Assembly: GCA_025602915.1 (NCBI GenBank)
Contig: JAHLJZ010000021.1
Coordinates: forward strand, 186,001 to 250,000
Source: Paraphysoderma sedebokerense
Lineage: Eukaryota; Blastocladiomycota; Physodermatomycetes; Physodermatales; Physodermataceae
DNA: 64,000 nt
Direction: 5' to 3'
This document shows positions 23,937 through 36,794 of the stretch, piece by piece (the stretch's first letter is position 1; every line of letters starts with the position of its first letter). The notes below the pieces were generated by a model, which had not been told where the DNA came from, ran no database searches, and saw only the letters and a program-made list of their open reading frames with translations. A program made the position numbers and the translations under genes.

Positions 23937-25284
23937 CTACTGACTGACCTTTAATGGTATCACAATTCCCTCGGTAACTTTACTGACCCATTCAACTTGT
24001 GTGTTATTCGTGAACCATTCAATGGGACCTTTGATGGATTGAGGGATAAGGACACTCTTAGCTTCCGTGATTTCTTTTACCACGTCGTTGATATTTGTAG
24101 GAAGTCCATTGAAATTCTCGGGCAATTTTACGTTAAAGGACGGGCGAGCGGATCCTTGTTGAAATGGTTCTGGAAGAAGGAGATTTTGGACACGGACTTG
24201 AAATTGACGGTTGTCTTTGGTATTCAAGTTGAAAGCCGCATCGAAAAGACCAGTGAAGGGAGAAGAGTTGATACCAGAGAACTAATAATTCAATCGATGT
24301 TAGACAATTACGCAATAGTAGGAGTATTAATTTTGAGCAAGTACCTCAGCATTCAATGTAAATTCTTTATAGTTGGCGCCTTGCATTTGCACGTTTGTGG
24401 AAGTTAAATTGTCAAGTTTCGGAGGAGTGTATTTACGCTGAGGACGGGGATCTTCGTCTAAGCTAGAATCTTGTTGCTCGGGAACTATTGTGTATAGCAG
24501 GAATTCATTAGCTTAAAATTTTAGATAACGATTCAACGTCCCGGAATAGGCACATACCATATAGAGGCTGGGAATAAAGAATGGCGTCAAGTAATTTCTG
24601 AGTTGTCAATCCTGCAATACTGATGGTCCTTGTGGCTCGGGTGACTGGTAACCAGATTCCCCAAACTTTGACGCTTAACTCAGATGCAATCACTTCAAAT
24701 TCAGCCAACTCATTTGATAATCCTCCCTCTCTCGACATTTCTTTTAAAATGGACGCAAGCGTATCCAGATCACCAAGATTTAGATAGCTGGAGAATTCAA
24801 TGCCGTCCCTATCATCGGGCTTGAGTTTCAATTTCGGAATATGAATCTCGGAAATGACCGGTTTTCCGGTGAGTCTTGAAACAACCGTATACGGTCCTGG
24901 CGCGACCTTAATTTTGGTAGGTAATCGATCCATGTAAACTTCACCCTTGAAGTTGAAAAGTATTGAGTTGTTGGAATTTAAAGTTGCATTGATATGGTCG
25001 GGATAAATGTAAAGTGGTCCGCTGGAGAACCTGCTCCGTACAACTGCGGGGACGATGAGGAAGTGTATAAGAAGGAAACTAACACCGAAAAAGACAAGCA
25101 AAGCCGAAATAAAGACTACAATTCTCCGAACTCCGAGGGTTTGTAGTATGTGATTATGGATACTTTTTACTGCCTGGATGGTCGGAAGAGGTCCGTTGGT
25201 GCCAGAGTTACTGGCGGTTTCTACATCCTTCATGGCGTAGCTTTCGTCGCTGTCCTTGACTTGATTTTTCTTAAAGATAGCCAT
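23937..25284 (-). CDS. DUF3712-family single-pass membrane protein
   Basis: Three exons: 25284 to about 24557, a middle one from about 24488 (VPEQQDSSLDEDPRPQRKYT) and the last from about 24282 to the stop at 23937. About 400 residues. A charged cytosolic N-terminus (MAIFKKNQVKDSDES) is followed by one strong membrane segment (VRRIVVFISALLVFFGVSFL), so a type II topology is expected. The remainder is beta-rich, with NSTNSSILFNFKGEVY-like and LKLKPDDRDG segments, typical of the fungal DUF3712 family, whose members are related to LEA-2-like vacuolar proteins such as yeast Tag1. Function is not established. Recognition is by general pattern, so confidence is moderate. Confidence 0.7.
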
Positions 25285-26549
25285 GGCATTCGAATACTTT
25301 AAAACGAGTAATTTAGGGTTGTCCTTAAGTTGGAGGGAGGTGGGGCCTCGTTCTTTTTATGTACTCCACAACACGGCATTCATCTCGTGAAAGGCTTGGT
25401 AAACTTGTATTAGGGAGTGAAGCGCCACAGTACGCATTTGCGAAAAGAGACGCATAGACGGCTCTTGTATCAGCATTTCGATTTGTAAGTTTGCCATGGT
25501 TGGACAGCATCACGGCTGCTCATTATCCACCGTACCCGAGCAATTGCACAATCACGAACCTGCGTGGCTTGCCGAATATCTGATAGTGGCAAAAACCTTA
25601 CTTCTTTGCCAACCCAGATAGAGGCACAGTGCAAATAGTGTGCAAATGCATTTTTGTGTATGCCGAGCGCATCGTAAAGTGTACAACAAGGGGCGCCTCT
25701 GTAACTTCGAATCAAAACCATTTTGCCCCGTTAATATGCATAGGGTTCTTATAACGAACTCAGATTTCTGAACGCAATAATACATTAATATGGTAATTCG
25801 GATAGTACCATTAAGCAATCATTGGTATTTAAAGGCAACGGCAGTATCACTATTTTTGAGATCCAAACAGCAAGCAAGGTGCCAAACGAGCTCATTCTTC
25901 CTATCATCTGTTGCAAGATTCTTGATCATTTGGGAAGCTGATGAAGACGTTTGACCAAGCAGAAATCGCCGAAAACATACCCGACCCAGTCCCGAGGTGA
26001 TAAATTATCAAAGGCAAGAATATACAAAGGAATAAAAATGTTTGGACAATACAACCGTGCAAATCTGACCAGCCACGTCGATAAGCCGGCAGAACCGTTA
26101 TGCGTTTTGGTATTCTTAACGGCTCGGTACCCGCGATGCAGCACGGCTTGGGCATAAATCGTGGGGCGATTCTCCGCAACAATCTTAGGTTTACGTTATC
26201 GAATGACAAATAGCAGACATGAGAACAACCTGGTTGGAAGCCCAACATACAGACTATTTGATTGTTCACTAATCTGCACTCGTCGAGAACCAAGGGGATA
26301 CTATAAAGTGAAAGAATGATTGCTGGAGGGAAATTCTTCTTTATTTTGCATTAAAAAATTTACTTGAGGGAACTCTCTGGGTCATGGTTTATCTTGTTAT
26401 ATCAATGGTAGGGATCAAAATTCTCCATATAAATCTCCAAATTTTTGAAGAAAACGTGGGTTGGGAGCAAACAAAGTGGTGCCAAGTTCCATTCAAGGTC
26501 AAGGTGCGCTTATCCTTCCAGACTGCATCCCTTGGGGGATTTTTCTTTA
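25285..26549. other. divergent intergenic region, DUF3712 gene and RTR1
   Basis: A 1.26-kb spacer between divergent genes. Overlapping minus-strand frames (25325-25818 and 25904-26293) are open for 60-130 codons but lack ATG starts or known motifs, so I leave them uncalled. No terminal repeats of a transposon were found. Confidence 0.45.
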
Positions 26550-28461
26550 ATGACGTCCATTCCGTCGTCATTGCATCCCCATACGAAGCCAGCGAAATCC
26601 GTTTCATTTAATTTGGATGGTTCATCCGCAACCGCCAAGGCAGCTGGATCTGGTTCAAATACTTCAAAGAAGAAGGCATCGAGTTCAGCCAAAAATCGGA
26701 GCCATCACTCCAAACCGTCGGCCGTAGTAGAGAAAAAGAAAAAGTTACTACGGGATTCTTTACAGAGGAAACATGAGATCGAGGTGAAGACTTTGGAGTG
26801 GCAAGAAAAATTATTCGAAGGCGCAGTCGGAGTAGATGTGATCATTGAAGCTGTAATATCCATTCCCTTTCCTTTTCAAAACATTACATGAATATTTACT
26901 TTTGAATTATGGATGACAATCAATTATTACAGGCAAAGCATTTTCAACCCCACCATTTTACGGAAGTCGTGATTGAACGAAACGTTTTGAATTATTGCGG
27001 TTATCCGTTATGTTCTAGGCCGCCTCCAATGATAAAGGGCAAATATCGGATATCATCATCCAAGCAGAAGGTTGTTGATGTTTCCGAGCTGAAACAGTAT
27101 TGCAGCAAGCAATGTTTGGCAGCAGCCAAGTATTTCAAAAATCAGCTAAACGAGGATCCGGTGTACTTGAGAGATATGGAAGGGTAAGTGTAAATTGCAG
27201 ATCAAATTTTTGGTGGTGTATTCGCTGACGAAATTGACAATATCTCAATTTTGTTGATGTCAGAATGGCGTCGGTCGACGTCCTTCCAATGGACATAATC
27301 GATGACAGGTATATTTTTGTTTACTCATCAATGATGGTTTCTGTGCTTAATGAAGCCTGCTTTCCGTAGTATTGCAACATCCAGATATTTGGCAACCGCT
27401 CCTTCAACTTCTCACCAAATCCTTTCCAATCACATTAAATCTCTTCTTGAATCTATCCCCGCCCCCTCAACACCAATTGTAATTAAAGAAAACGATCCAG
27501 ACGCTATGATCACAACCCCACAGATGTCTACAAATCAATACGACAACGATTTTGAAAATATAGAAGGGTTTAAGATGAGAGTAAGCGCAAGTTTAGAGAA
27601 GACTGAAGAGCCGACTACGATGGTGTTGAAGTCATTGCCTGAAATCGGTGAGAATGCCTCTGTGCAGCAGGAAACGGACTCAGTTGAAATTCAGAAAGAG
27701 TCAAGTCGTTTAAAAGTGACAACGGAAAATGTACAGTTACAGGCAAATGAAACGACAGTTGATTCAAAGCTTGAAGCAGAAACAAATCTGAATACAACCA
27801 AAGCTGTACGATCCCAATCGAAAATTTCGCCGACTTTAAATCTTTTCGGAAGTGTATTTACGATGATGAATGCAGTTATCACTGCAGACACTAAACGGTT
27901 TGTACGTGGCCAAGAGACTCTTGTGCCTATATCGGATAGCGAGCTCATGCAGAACTCGCCAGAGACTTCAGCTCAGTATCGATTTCAACTGACACCAGAA
28001 CTGAGGATGCGGCAGGATATCTTTGCGGATAAGATGATTCAGACGTACGTGTTCAGTTCTAATTATAAATGATCTTCACACACGTTGACGCTGTGTTTTC
28101 ACCTTCTTTATTTGTATCCAGCGCAACTGCCCTTTCCCAAATTCTCGTTCTTCAACCTTCTTGCGTACCATCTTTACACGAATCTCTCCGGTCGTTATTT
28201 CGTACATTTAATTTAAACAGTAAAAACCAACTACTTTCGGAAATTAGTTCGACCGAAAGCATTTATGGCTGGGTTGTAATGGTTCTGTGCTTCAGAGCGC
28301 TGAGCAAGAATATCGAAAATGAATATCTGGAGTGTATTATCGACGGCGAACAGTGGAAGCAGATGTGGAACGTAGTTTTTGGCATTGACGGGGATGCAAA
28401 CCGTACGCTGATAACAATAGAAGAAGTGCAATGGATGGAAAAAATGTTGTTCTGGGACTGA
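26550..28461 (+). CDS. RTR1: Rtr1/RPAP2 RNA polymerase II CTD phosphatase
   Basis: Acts on phospho-Ser5 of the RNA polymerase II CTD and in polymerase nuclear import. The start is MTSIPSSLHPHTKPAK at 26550. Five exons: 26550 to about 26850, about 26934-27184, about 27264-27308, about 27370-28043 and about 28121-28461. The zinc-binding Rtr1 domain is clear: KHFQPHHFTEVVIERNVLNY, CGYPLC (first Cys pair), GKYRISSSKQKVVDVSELK, YCSKQCLAAAKYF (second pair), then VYLRDMEG. The long Ser/Thr/Glu-rich middle (exon 4) is poorly conserved. The C-terminal exon resembles RPAP2 C-termini only loosely. Upstream basic stretch KKKKLLRDSLQRKHEIE is typical of the family. Confidence 0.88.
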
Positions 28462-28895
28462 ACACCATGGTTGGACTTCTGAACTCTTGTGGTCCATACT
28501 TCATAGGACGTTGTAAATGGCACCTTGTCCTAAATATATCACATTCAACGGTTACGATGTCAAGTATTTCATAGTTGATTTCTCTCTGAAAAAAAAAAGC
28601 AAGAAAATGGATCCTAATAGTTCTGAATTATCCGATTGTTCCCCTGATCGCTCAACACACGAAAAATCAAGTTTGGTATGAATGTAGGAGAAAAGGGGAT
28701 GGATTTCAATTTGTGCATCTTATATCCAAAAATCACTCATTATGTGAGGAATCTTCTGCAGAGATGCGAAATAAAGAATTAGCAATAAGGTTTATTCTCG
28801 TTGAAGTTCGTTTGTGAATCGGAAAGGAGATCCACAATTCATCCAAGTTGTGTTTCTATGACAACCAGTCACGTTAATCCACGGACCCTGTCATA
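28462..28895. other. intergenic region, RTR1 to CDK5RAP1
   Basis: About 430 bp, AT-rich, between two genes on the same strand. It contains an A10 run near 28590 and no gene-like frame. Confidence 0.5.
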
Positions 28896-31454
28896 ATGAA
28901 TATTGAGGATTTAAATATCATAATAATTAATCATTGGAATACAACATTGGCAAAGATGCGATTGCCTAAACATCGATTGATTAAGGTATGGTTTCAATGT
29001 GTATTATGCCCAGAGCAATTGCCGAATTGATGATTAACCACTGCTCTCCAATAGGACATACCTCGTTTGACATCGTACTCTTCACGTCAATCTCGATTTC
29101 TACCCTCACAATTCTGTACATATTGTCACTTCTCATTCCCAATTAAAGCAACGAATGAAACTCAATCTCGGTTAATTCATTCGTCAGCCGCTAGGTTCCA
29201 TGCGACAGTCAAGGATTCCAAAGACGGTAAACGACGTAACATCGTTTTCAGTAATCGAACTCCAATCCCTTCACTCGCTGAATTCATGAAACAGCAGACT
29301 ATGAAATCATTGACCGATGCTAAAGGTGAAGGAGAAGGAATAGAATCGGTGGAAGAGATCGAGAAAATACCATATTTAAGGAATCCGGATGGATCGGCGA
29401 TGAAATTCTTCGTTGAAGTCTATGGCTGTCAGGTTGGTGATTTGCTCGATAATTGTTGTGGGGACCACTAAAATGAGATTGTGGCCTCCCGATATTTAAC
29501 GTACATCTTGAAGATGAAGACTCCGCGTTTTCTTCCAAATTGAACTAAGTATGATCCAATATATTAGATGAACACGAACGATACGGAAATTTTGAACTCC
29601 ATTCTCCAGAAATCAGGTTTTGAAAGGACTTTAGAACTCGATTCGGCAGATGCAATCTTTCTAATGACATGCGCCATTCGAGAGAATGCGGAATCGAAAA
29701 TCTGGCATCGGCTTCGTGCTTTGAAAAGTTTAAAAACTAAAAGATCGTCAGGGTCGAGGCCACCAAAGATTGGGGTATTGGGATGTATGGCAGAGCGACT
29801 GAAAGGTTTGTAAATGGTTGATTCGTCCGCTTCCATGCGAAGTGTTATATGCTGATTTGATTTCATAGAAAAACTGCTCGAGCATGATAAATTGGTGGAT
29901 ATTGTGGCCGGCCCCGATTCTTACCGTTCCATTCCATATTTATTAAGTCTGAGTGAGAATACACACCAGGGCGTTGCAAATGTAATGCTGTCTGCGGATG
30001 AAACATACGCAGATATTATGCCGCTCAGGTTGAATGAAGATAGTGTAACCGCCCATTTGTCTATTATGAGGGGCTGCCAGAATATGTGTAGTTTCTGTAT
30101 CGGTACGGACGTTCTTCCCTTTGACGATTACTTTCTTGACTAAATTGACACGGTGAATTTAGTACCGTTCACACGCGGTATAGAACGAAGCAGGCAAATT
30201 AGTTCAATCCTCGATGAAGTGAGATATTTGAGCGACCAAGGCGTGAAAGAAGGTTAGTATAACTGGTCTGAATTTCTCCCAACATTCTTAGATGTCCGTC
30301 TTAACCTTGTCTGGTTATAGTGACTCTACTTGGACAAAACGTGAATTCCTACCGGGACACCTCGACCGATTCCCTTCCATCACCATTCCCTCTGAACTCC
30401 TCCTCATCGACATCGCTATCACCGGGTTTTACCACGATCTATAAACAGAAAGAAGGAGGTCGAAGATTCGCGGAGTTATTATACCAAGTTGCAAAGGTTG
30501 ATCCCGAAATGAGAATTAGATTCACTAGTCCACATCCAAAAGATTTTCCAGATGAATTGTTATTTGTGATTAATGAATTCGACAATATCTGTAAACAAAT
30601 TCACATTCCCGCTCAGAGTGGTAGTACAGAGGTCCTTAAAAGAATGAGAAGGGGTACGCTATCGATTTCTCTTTATATCCAAGTTTCATCGTTCTTTCGC
30701 AACTTAACTTGGCCTTTCTTCCGTTTTCGAAAGGTTATACCCGCGAAGCATATTTATCACTCGTAGATCGAATGAAGTCTATTATACCAGGTGTTTCACT
30801 GAGTACAGATATCATTGCAGGGTTCTGTGGCGAGACGGAGCAAGAGCACGAAGATACAGTTAGTCTTATGAAGGCGGTAAAATACGATATGGCTTTTATG
30901 TTTCATTACAGGTAATTGCTCTCACCTTCGTTTTCCCTTCATTTATCTAATCATAATGATTGTTCTTTCTTTTTCCTTTTAGCATGAGACCCAAAACCCA
31001 CGCTCACAGAAATTATACTGACGATGTTCCACTCCCCGTTAAACTCCGTCGTTTAAACGAAATTATCGAGACTTTTCATTCCATCGCTAGACCCAAAAAT
31101 GCAAAATTAGTAGGATCTACGCAATTAGTATTAACCGAGAGACCATCCAAACGTGATGAAAAAATGTGGAGCGGAAAATTAGATGGTGGTATAAGAGTGA
31201 ATTTTGGAGTTGGGGACGTGCCGGGGATAGAAGGAAAGGTAGTACCTGGTAGCGAACAATTGAAGAGGGGTGATTATGTGGCGGTTAGAGTTACTGGAAG
31301 TAGTAGTACTAGTTTGACTGGAGTCGTGCTGGAAAAGGTTGGATTGAAAGAGTACTTTCAAAAGTATGGCAATAATAGTAGGAAGTTAGGTTTAGAAATG
31401 GCAAGTAGTGAGGCACCGCCGTTGACGCTGGACCGGGCTAATGTGGAATTTTAG
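28896..31454 (+). CDS. CDK5RAP1: CDK5RAP1-type tRNA methylthiotransferase (radical SAM)
   Basis: Converts i6A37 to ms2i6A37 in (mostly mitochondrial) tRNA. Eight exons can be joined. The start may be the ATG at 28896 or 28956; from 28956 the first residues are [20 protein letters not shown], basic and Ser-rich, as for a mitochondrial presequence. The N-terminal UPF0004 domain has its three cysteines in VYGCQMNTND (split by an intron), [18 protein letters not shown] and [10 protein letters not shown]. The radical SAM domain has [15 protein letters not shown] (CxxxCxxC) and TRGIERSR, then [38 protein letters not shown] and [19 protein letters not shown]. The last exon carries a TRAM domain. The KIWHRL and [12 protein letters not shown] strings fit CDK5RAP1 rather than CDKAL1. 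Confidence 0.92.
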
Positions 31455-31729
31455 ATAAGTTCAGTTTTTTGGCGATCAGGTTATGAATACAACAAATTAC
31501 AGTGTGAGCATTATACTATGCCTCGCACTATGCTGAATTCGGTTGGTACTGATTTCCAAAGAATAGGACTGAATCTGTCCACTTTTATATCATGAGGTAT
31601 CAAGGTATTTCATACGAAGATTTTCTGCCTTTCTGGATTTCACTATTGTATATATCATTATGTAAACACTACGTTGCTACCCCAACAGAGTCATACAAGA
31701 AACGTTTTTCTTAGCTTCCCATAGGTGAA

Positions 31730-34130
31730 CTAAATTTTCAAGCTTCCATCTACGTCCCAGACCCATCCGTACCATACGTAGTTATAAAATTCTTTCTCTA
31801 CACCGGCGACGACGCTCATTTCTTCGAATACTTGTTCTAGTGCTTTATCTTTCTTCTTGGAGCCAGTCGCTGCCATTGCCGTTGAGCCGGATCCAATGAT
31901 GGATGAGTATAAATTGTTGAGGACGTCGCGCGACTTCTTGATATGTTTTGTTTTGGGCTTTGTTTGGAGAGATAATAGCGAAGAGATGACGTGAAGAAGG
32001 AGTGTAGAAGGGATGATGCAAAACAGTTAGAACCGGTCCTGATTCGAATTTCAAACTATTTTCCGAATGGAGTATGAAAGGATAAAACCGCAACGTACCT
32101 TCACAATGGCACTCATAAAATCTGGAGGTAACCCGTATCGTAATACACTTTCAACAAACACTCTCAATGCTTTTATATGAATCCAGCAGGAGAACAATTC
32201 TCCAAAATTCGTCTTGCAAAGACGGAGAAGTAGAGCCTGCAGTTGGGTGGGAGTCAAGTTGTATATTCCAATTTAGCCAAATTAAGCGAAAGTTAGGGAA
32301 TGCAGCGCGACTGAAAATGTTTACGAACCCATTGCTCTTTTTCTTGGGCACCTAATTCTGCGATCTCCTTTTTGGAATTCTGAATATCTGTTTCCGAATA
32401 TTTGAAGTCTCGTGGAATAAATCTGAGAGATAAGTTTTTAGTTCAAGCAACTGAGAGAGATATAATGGCAATTTCATTCTCTTCATTGTTGAAGTAGTAT
32501 GAGGATACGAACTTATTCTCTCGACATTTGTGACAAAACTCGTCAACAACTTTTTGAAATATGATAACTGTGAATAACCCATATTCGTCATCCTCGGCAA
32601 TTTTACTGTGTATGAACAAAACAGAGCACATAATCGAAAGTTCAAGTCGTAGATACCCGAGTTGGTTAATCAAGAATCAAAACTCAATATCGACAGAATC
32701 AAAACAGAGATTTAGCGAAATACATACACAGAGGACCTCGGTACAACTTTATCTGTCAGTGTTTCATAATTATCAGTCCAAACTTTATAGAGTGACCTAA
32801 TTTAGAACCCAATAATGAAATAATCAAATATTAGGAACCGTCCAATTCCAATAGTTCGCGCATTTCAGTGATATCAAACGTCGCTGGGAAATGGTAAAAC
32901 GAAAGGAAACAGTCGACGTAGACTCAAGACTTACCTCGGTACAGCCACCAATTGAGTCATTAAGAATTCAGAGTCTAAAACAAAGTGTTCCTTTTTAACA
33001 ATATCTGCCAAAGAGCGAACCGATAAATTCCCGCTATTAGCCGGTAAGTTATTTAAATTGTTATGCATTCAGTATTTGAAGACAACGCGATTATGGAGAG
33101 CGACATTTCCAGTAGAATGATTAATAAAGCATAGTGAGAGACGCCAGAATGAATGAATATCAGGAATAGTTGGAAAGATACAGATTAGAAGGGTAAGTGG
33201 CAAAAGTAGTAGATAGCATTATTAAGGTCACGTACACTTGTTTTCTTTCTAGTGATGCCAAATTGGTTCTTATCTGATTATACGCATTTGCCTTAGATTT
33301 CATTAGGTTATCGATTGTACCGACTTCCTAGAAAGCCAACGAAGGTTCGTGTTAACATGTTGTTGATTACTTCCTCTTCAACTCACAACAATAATGAAAA
33401 GTAACACGGAGAAGTAAATTTTAGATGAAAACGCATAATAACAGGAATGAAATGGCCGCGAAGAGAGAGAAGCAACGATGAAGGAATTCGACAAACACGG
33501 AAGATATATTTTACCTGTTGTATTGTTTCTGTAATTTCTCGCAATGGTTTGTCTACTCGATATTTCATAGTGTTCCACTGGAAATTCTTGAGGTATGTTT
33601 CCACTGACTCTATAGTGCATGCAGTAAAGTGTTGTAACAGCAAAACACAAATGGGGAAGGAGTTTCAAAGAATACTACGGGTCAGCGCCGTTTACCTGTA
33701 CAAAACTTACTGATATCCGCAAATGTCGAGAAGCAAAAGAGAGATAGAACAGATGACGATAGATTACTTTCATTCACGGTTAGATTTGCTTTCAACTGTT
33801 CCGCATCTCCGTGTAGCAGACTCCTCATTATATCCACGACTTTTAAAACTGCCGCTTCGAAGGTTGAATCAATTTTGACCAAGTCATCAGAAAGAACCAT
33901 CAGAGAGTCGAGACTTCCGATCTATGGAAAATACAATCATGATACAGTTAGAAGGTAACCACAGTTGATTTCCAAAGAAGGAAGTTGGGTAATACCTTCA
34001 AGTCAGGTATGATGAACGGATAAGTTTCGGCATAGTCGTGAGACGGAGGAGCGATAGCATTTTTCAGGGAGGTGAAGGCATTCTGCTTGTTTCCGTCAGC
34101 AGGGACGGATATGAGCCAGTAGTGTGACAT
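31730..34130 (-). CDS. VMA5: V-type ATPase subunit C
   Basis: Peripheral-stalk subunit linking V1 to Vo in the vacuolar proton pump. The ATG at 34130 gives [16 protein letters not shown], the usual family start. About eight exons follow: [20 protein letters not shown], then [125 protein letters not shown], and a last exon ending in the family-like aromatic cluster [15 protein letters not shown] with the stop at 31730-31732. The upstream frame to 34295 is open but non-conserved, so the start at 34130 is chosen by homology. It converges with CDK5RAP1; the stops are 275 bp apart. Confidence 0.93.
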
Positions 34131-34949
34131 GGTTCCGAGGGTGTTGGAGAGGGAGTGCGAGTGGGTTGTGTATATATCCTCCGGGACAGTCTGTCGTGGA
34201 ATTCGGACCGAGCGGAATTGGAGTTCCCTGTCGACGATGAACCCGCTCGGCGTCACACTGTCACGCTGGAACACCGCTTTTTGCCGGTCGTCCATTCTGC
34301 ATCCGAACTGCCCTCCGCATCAACCATGGGGATAAGTACATGCTATATGTAGTTCAAATGGAGGATCATGACTGCCACAAGTAGAGTATAAATGCAGTCC
34401 TGCATGTGGACCCAGTCATATCCAGGTGGAAATGTTCAATCTGTTGTACTTGGTCGTGGCGTGACAGAGAGGAGAATGACAGAGTCGTTCAGCCGATACA
34501 TTCGTTTGACTCGTTCCTCTCTTTTCCGTTACTCCATAAAAACAGCGAAAGCTATCAGAAGTGTTCTCTTCTCTTTTCCTTTACTCATTTCCAGTAAAGC
34601 AAAGTCGACTCTCATGTTGATCGTTGCTCTACATTGTTGTTCAGCTCTACTAATGCAAGCAAACTAGGACTCTGTTTAGGGCAATCCGTCTAAAACATGA
34701 CCAGATTGATTGACAAGATTTCAACAGAATTTCTTAATAGAAATTGGACTATTATCTGTTAATGCTTGCTCTGAATCATGCGATCGCTTTATGCAAATAA
34801 TTATATGAACTACACCATATGTTACATTGTTCGAGGTTTCGAGCACAAACCAGTCACCATTCTCAAATAAACTTCGAAAACGTTCTTGCACACTCAATCC
34901 AAGATCTTAACGGTTCTCTATGTACAATCCTCCTGTATTCAAGGATTTC
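34131..34949. other. intergenic region upstream of VMA5
   Basis: About 820 bp holding the VMA5 promoter and the 3' end of the small lysine-rich gene. Overlapping plus-strand frames at 34129-34667 have no known motif. Confidence 0.5.
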
Positions 34950-35236
34950 TCACTCCCATAACGTTTTAGCCTTCTGCTTATTCATAATTTTTTCGGTATT
35001 CTTCTCTTTCTTCGACTCCAGCTTTTCCATGTTGGCGAGGGCCTTTTCCATCTGTTTGAACTTTTTCTTTTGGTTCTTTGGTTGCTTCTTTTTCACCTTG
35101 GATGTCTGTACGATCGTACCCCACGACGCCGCGACAGAAGTAATTTCTACTCAATGAAACAAGTTAAGTTTATATTCGAGTACATTGACATACCAATACG
35201 TCATAATTTACCTTTCTTTCGGCCTGATTTCCCCAT
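34950..35236 (-). CDS. small lysine-rich protein, two exons
   Basis: A 74-residue protein pieced together from two exons: a 25-nt first exon (MGKSGRKK, ATG at 35236) and a second exon ending at the stop 34950-34952. The joined sequence has a short neutral part (VEITSVAASWGTIVQTS), then a very basic helix-forming stretch (KVKKKQPKNQKKKFKQMEK; LANMEKLESKKEKN) and a tail KQKAKTLWE. Composition resembles small ribosome-biogenesis or RNA-binding proteins, but I do not recognise a family. The splice is supported by a GTAAAT donor and a TTGAG acceptor that keep the frame. It is divergent from the TRA2-like gene, with 210 bp between start codons. Confidence 0.6.
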
Positions 35237-35446
35237 TTTTTCTTTATTCCGTTATTGAAGTGCCTACGAGTATTAGCATTCATCAAGTTGTCGAGGCAAA
35301 GGGATGTTCGCGTAGATTCTTGTTTACATCACGTGTTTTTGCTTGGTGTTTTTCTCCAGCTGGAATGGCCTTCCCGTCTCCGCCTTCTCCCATCCATCCA
35401 CTCCGATTCCATACACCCCACTGAAAAGAAATCAAATTTCGCAAAG

Positions 35447-36794
35447 ATGATGGATGTTGTACCCAGATCACCGCCACCACGAAGAGACTCCCCCTCACCA
35501 CCCAGAGGCAGATCTCCTCCACCAAGATCCCGATCGCGCTCGCCACCTGGTAGAGACAGAGACGAGAGGTACTGTTGAACCATATCCTCTCTTTTCACCC
35601 CCAACCTCATGTCGCTAGATACTTGCATTTTGCACTTCGACAATGTTTCTCTCACTTCTCATTTTGGGCCGGTTTCGCTCTTTTCGAATCTCCCGTATTA
35701 CAATTTCCCCGCTTTGTTTATGTTTGACAATGTATCGCTCGGTTTTCGAGTTGGCTTCGGATGCATCCACCACTTTTACTCTTCCCTTCAACATCTTTCA
35801 CTTGTGTTCTTGCACTTTGCCTTACACTGGTCCCAGACTCCTTTTCGGCATCCATCTTTGCTGGCCAACGGCTGGCCACGTGATTCCATTTTTCTGATGT
35901 TTATCTTGTGCATGTAAACAAAACGACCGCCGATTTCGGCTTTCTGATCCTTGGTCTTAAATTTTCAAATTCCCTTGCTAAGTGTGGACTCTTTGAAATA
36001 TTCCTTGTTAAAATAGAGGTGACGTCAATCCCGGAAACAATATTTACGTCAAGAATCTCGCCACTCGTGTGAATGAGAAGGAATTAGAAGACCTCTTTTC
36101 CAAGTACGGCAAGGTAATGTGTTATTCTAATTTTATTTTATTCTAGAACTCTTGTCTCATGTATCGGATGAACAGGTTTCTAAATGCCAAATCATGATGG
36201 ATCCTCATACTCGTGAAAGTCGCGGTTTCGGTTTCGTCACTCTCGAGAACGTGGATGATGCTGAAGCAGCCATCAGTGCCCTTGATGGACTTGAATACAT
36301 GGGGAAGAATCTGTCAGTTGAGAAGGTATGTCTTTTGTATATTTGTATCTGTATCGACGTAATCACTAACTATGCTGGGTTTAACAGGCAAGACGTGGTC
36401 GCGCCCGCACACCTACTCCTGGTCAATACAATGGTCCTACCAGCCGAAGTAAGCATTGTTCTTTTTACAGCTTGCCGTCCTTCAATCGACTAATCACCCT
36501 CCTCTGTCCCACTGTTCCATAGGCCGGTACAACGACCGATTCCGCTCTCGTCCTTACGACCGTCCACGTTACGATGACCGCCGAGGCTCATATGATCGTG
36601 AAAGACGCTATGATGATAGAGACCGGGACCGATATCGACGCTATGACGACCGTGATCGTGACCGAGGTCGATACAACGGTGATCGTGGTGCTGGCGACAG
36701 AGATAGAGAGAGACGATATGATGACCGACCTCCACGAGGTGACGATAGAGATAGTCGCCGTTATGATGATCGTCCAAGATACGACCGCCGTTAA
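35447..36794 (+). CDS. TRA2-like SR protein with one RRM
   Basis: Splicing regulator. Five exons: 35447 to about 35569 (N-terminal RS/SP-rich stretch, PPPRSRSRSPPGRDRD), about 36018-36114, about 36177-36326, about 36389-36449 and about 36523-36794. A single RRM spans exons 2-4: RNP2 is NIYVKNLATRV and RNP1 is SRGFGFVTLENVDDAEAAIS. After it comes ARRGRARTPTPGQYNGPTSR, then a C-terminal tail of YDDR/DRDR repeats. The RS–RRM–linker–RD layout and the conserved post-RRM ARRGRARTPTPG stretch are those of Transformer-2. The first intron is about 450 nt, several times longer than others in the window. Confidence 0.9.

Noticed and set aside
25904-26293. 129-codon minus-strand frame between DUF3712 gene and RTR1
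   Set aside because: Starts without ATG, no family resemblance, and overlapping frames of similar length exist nearby; no terminal repeats to suggest a transposon.
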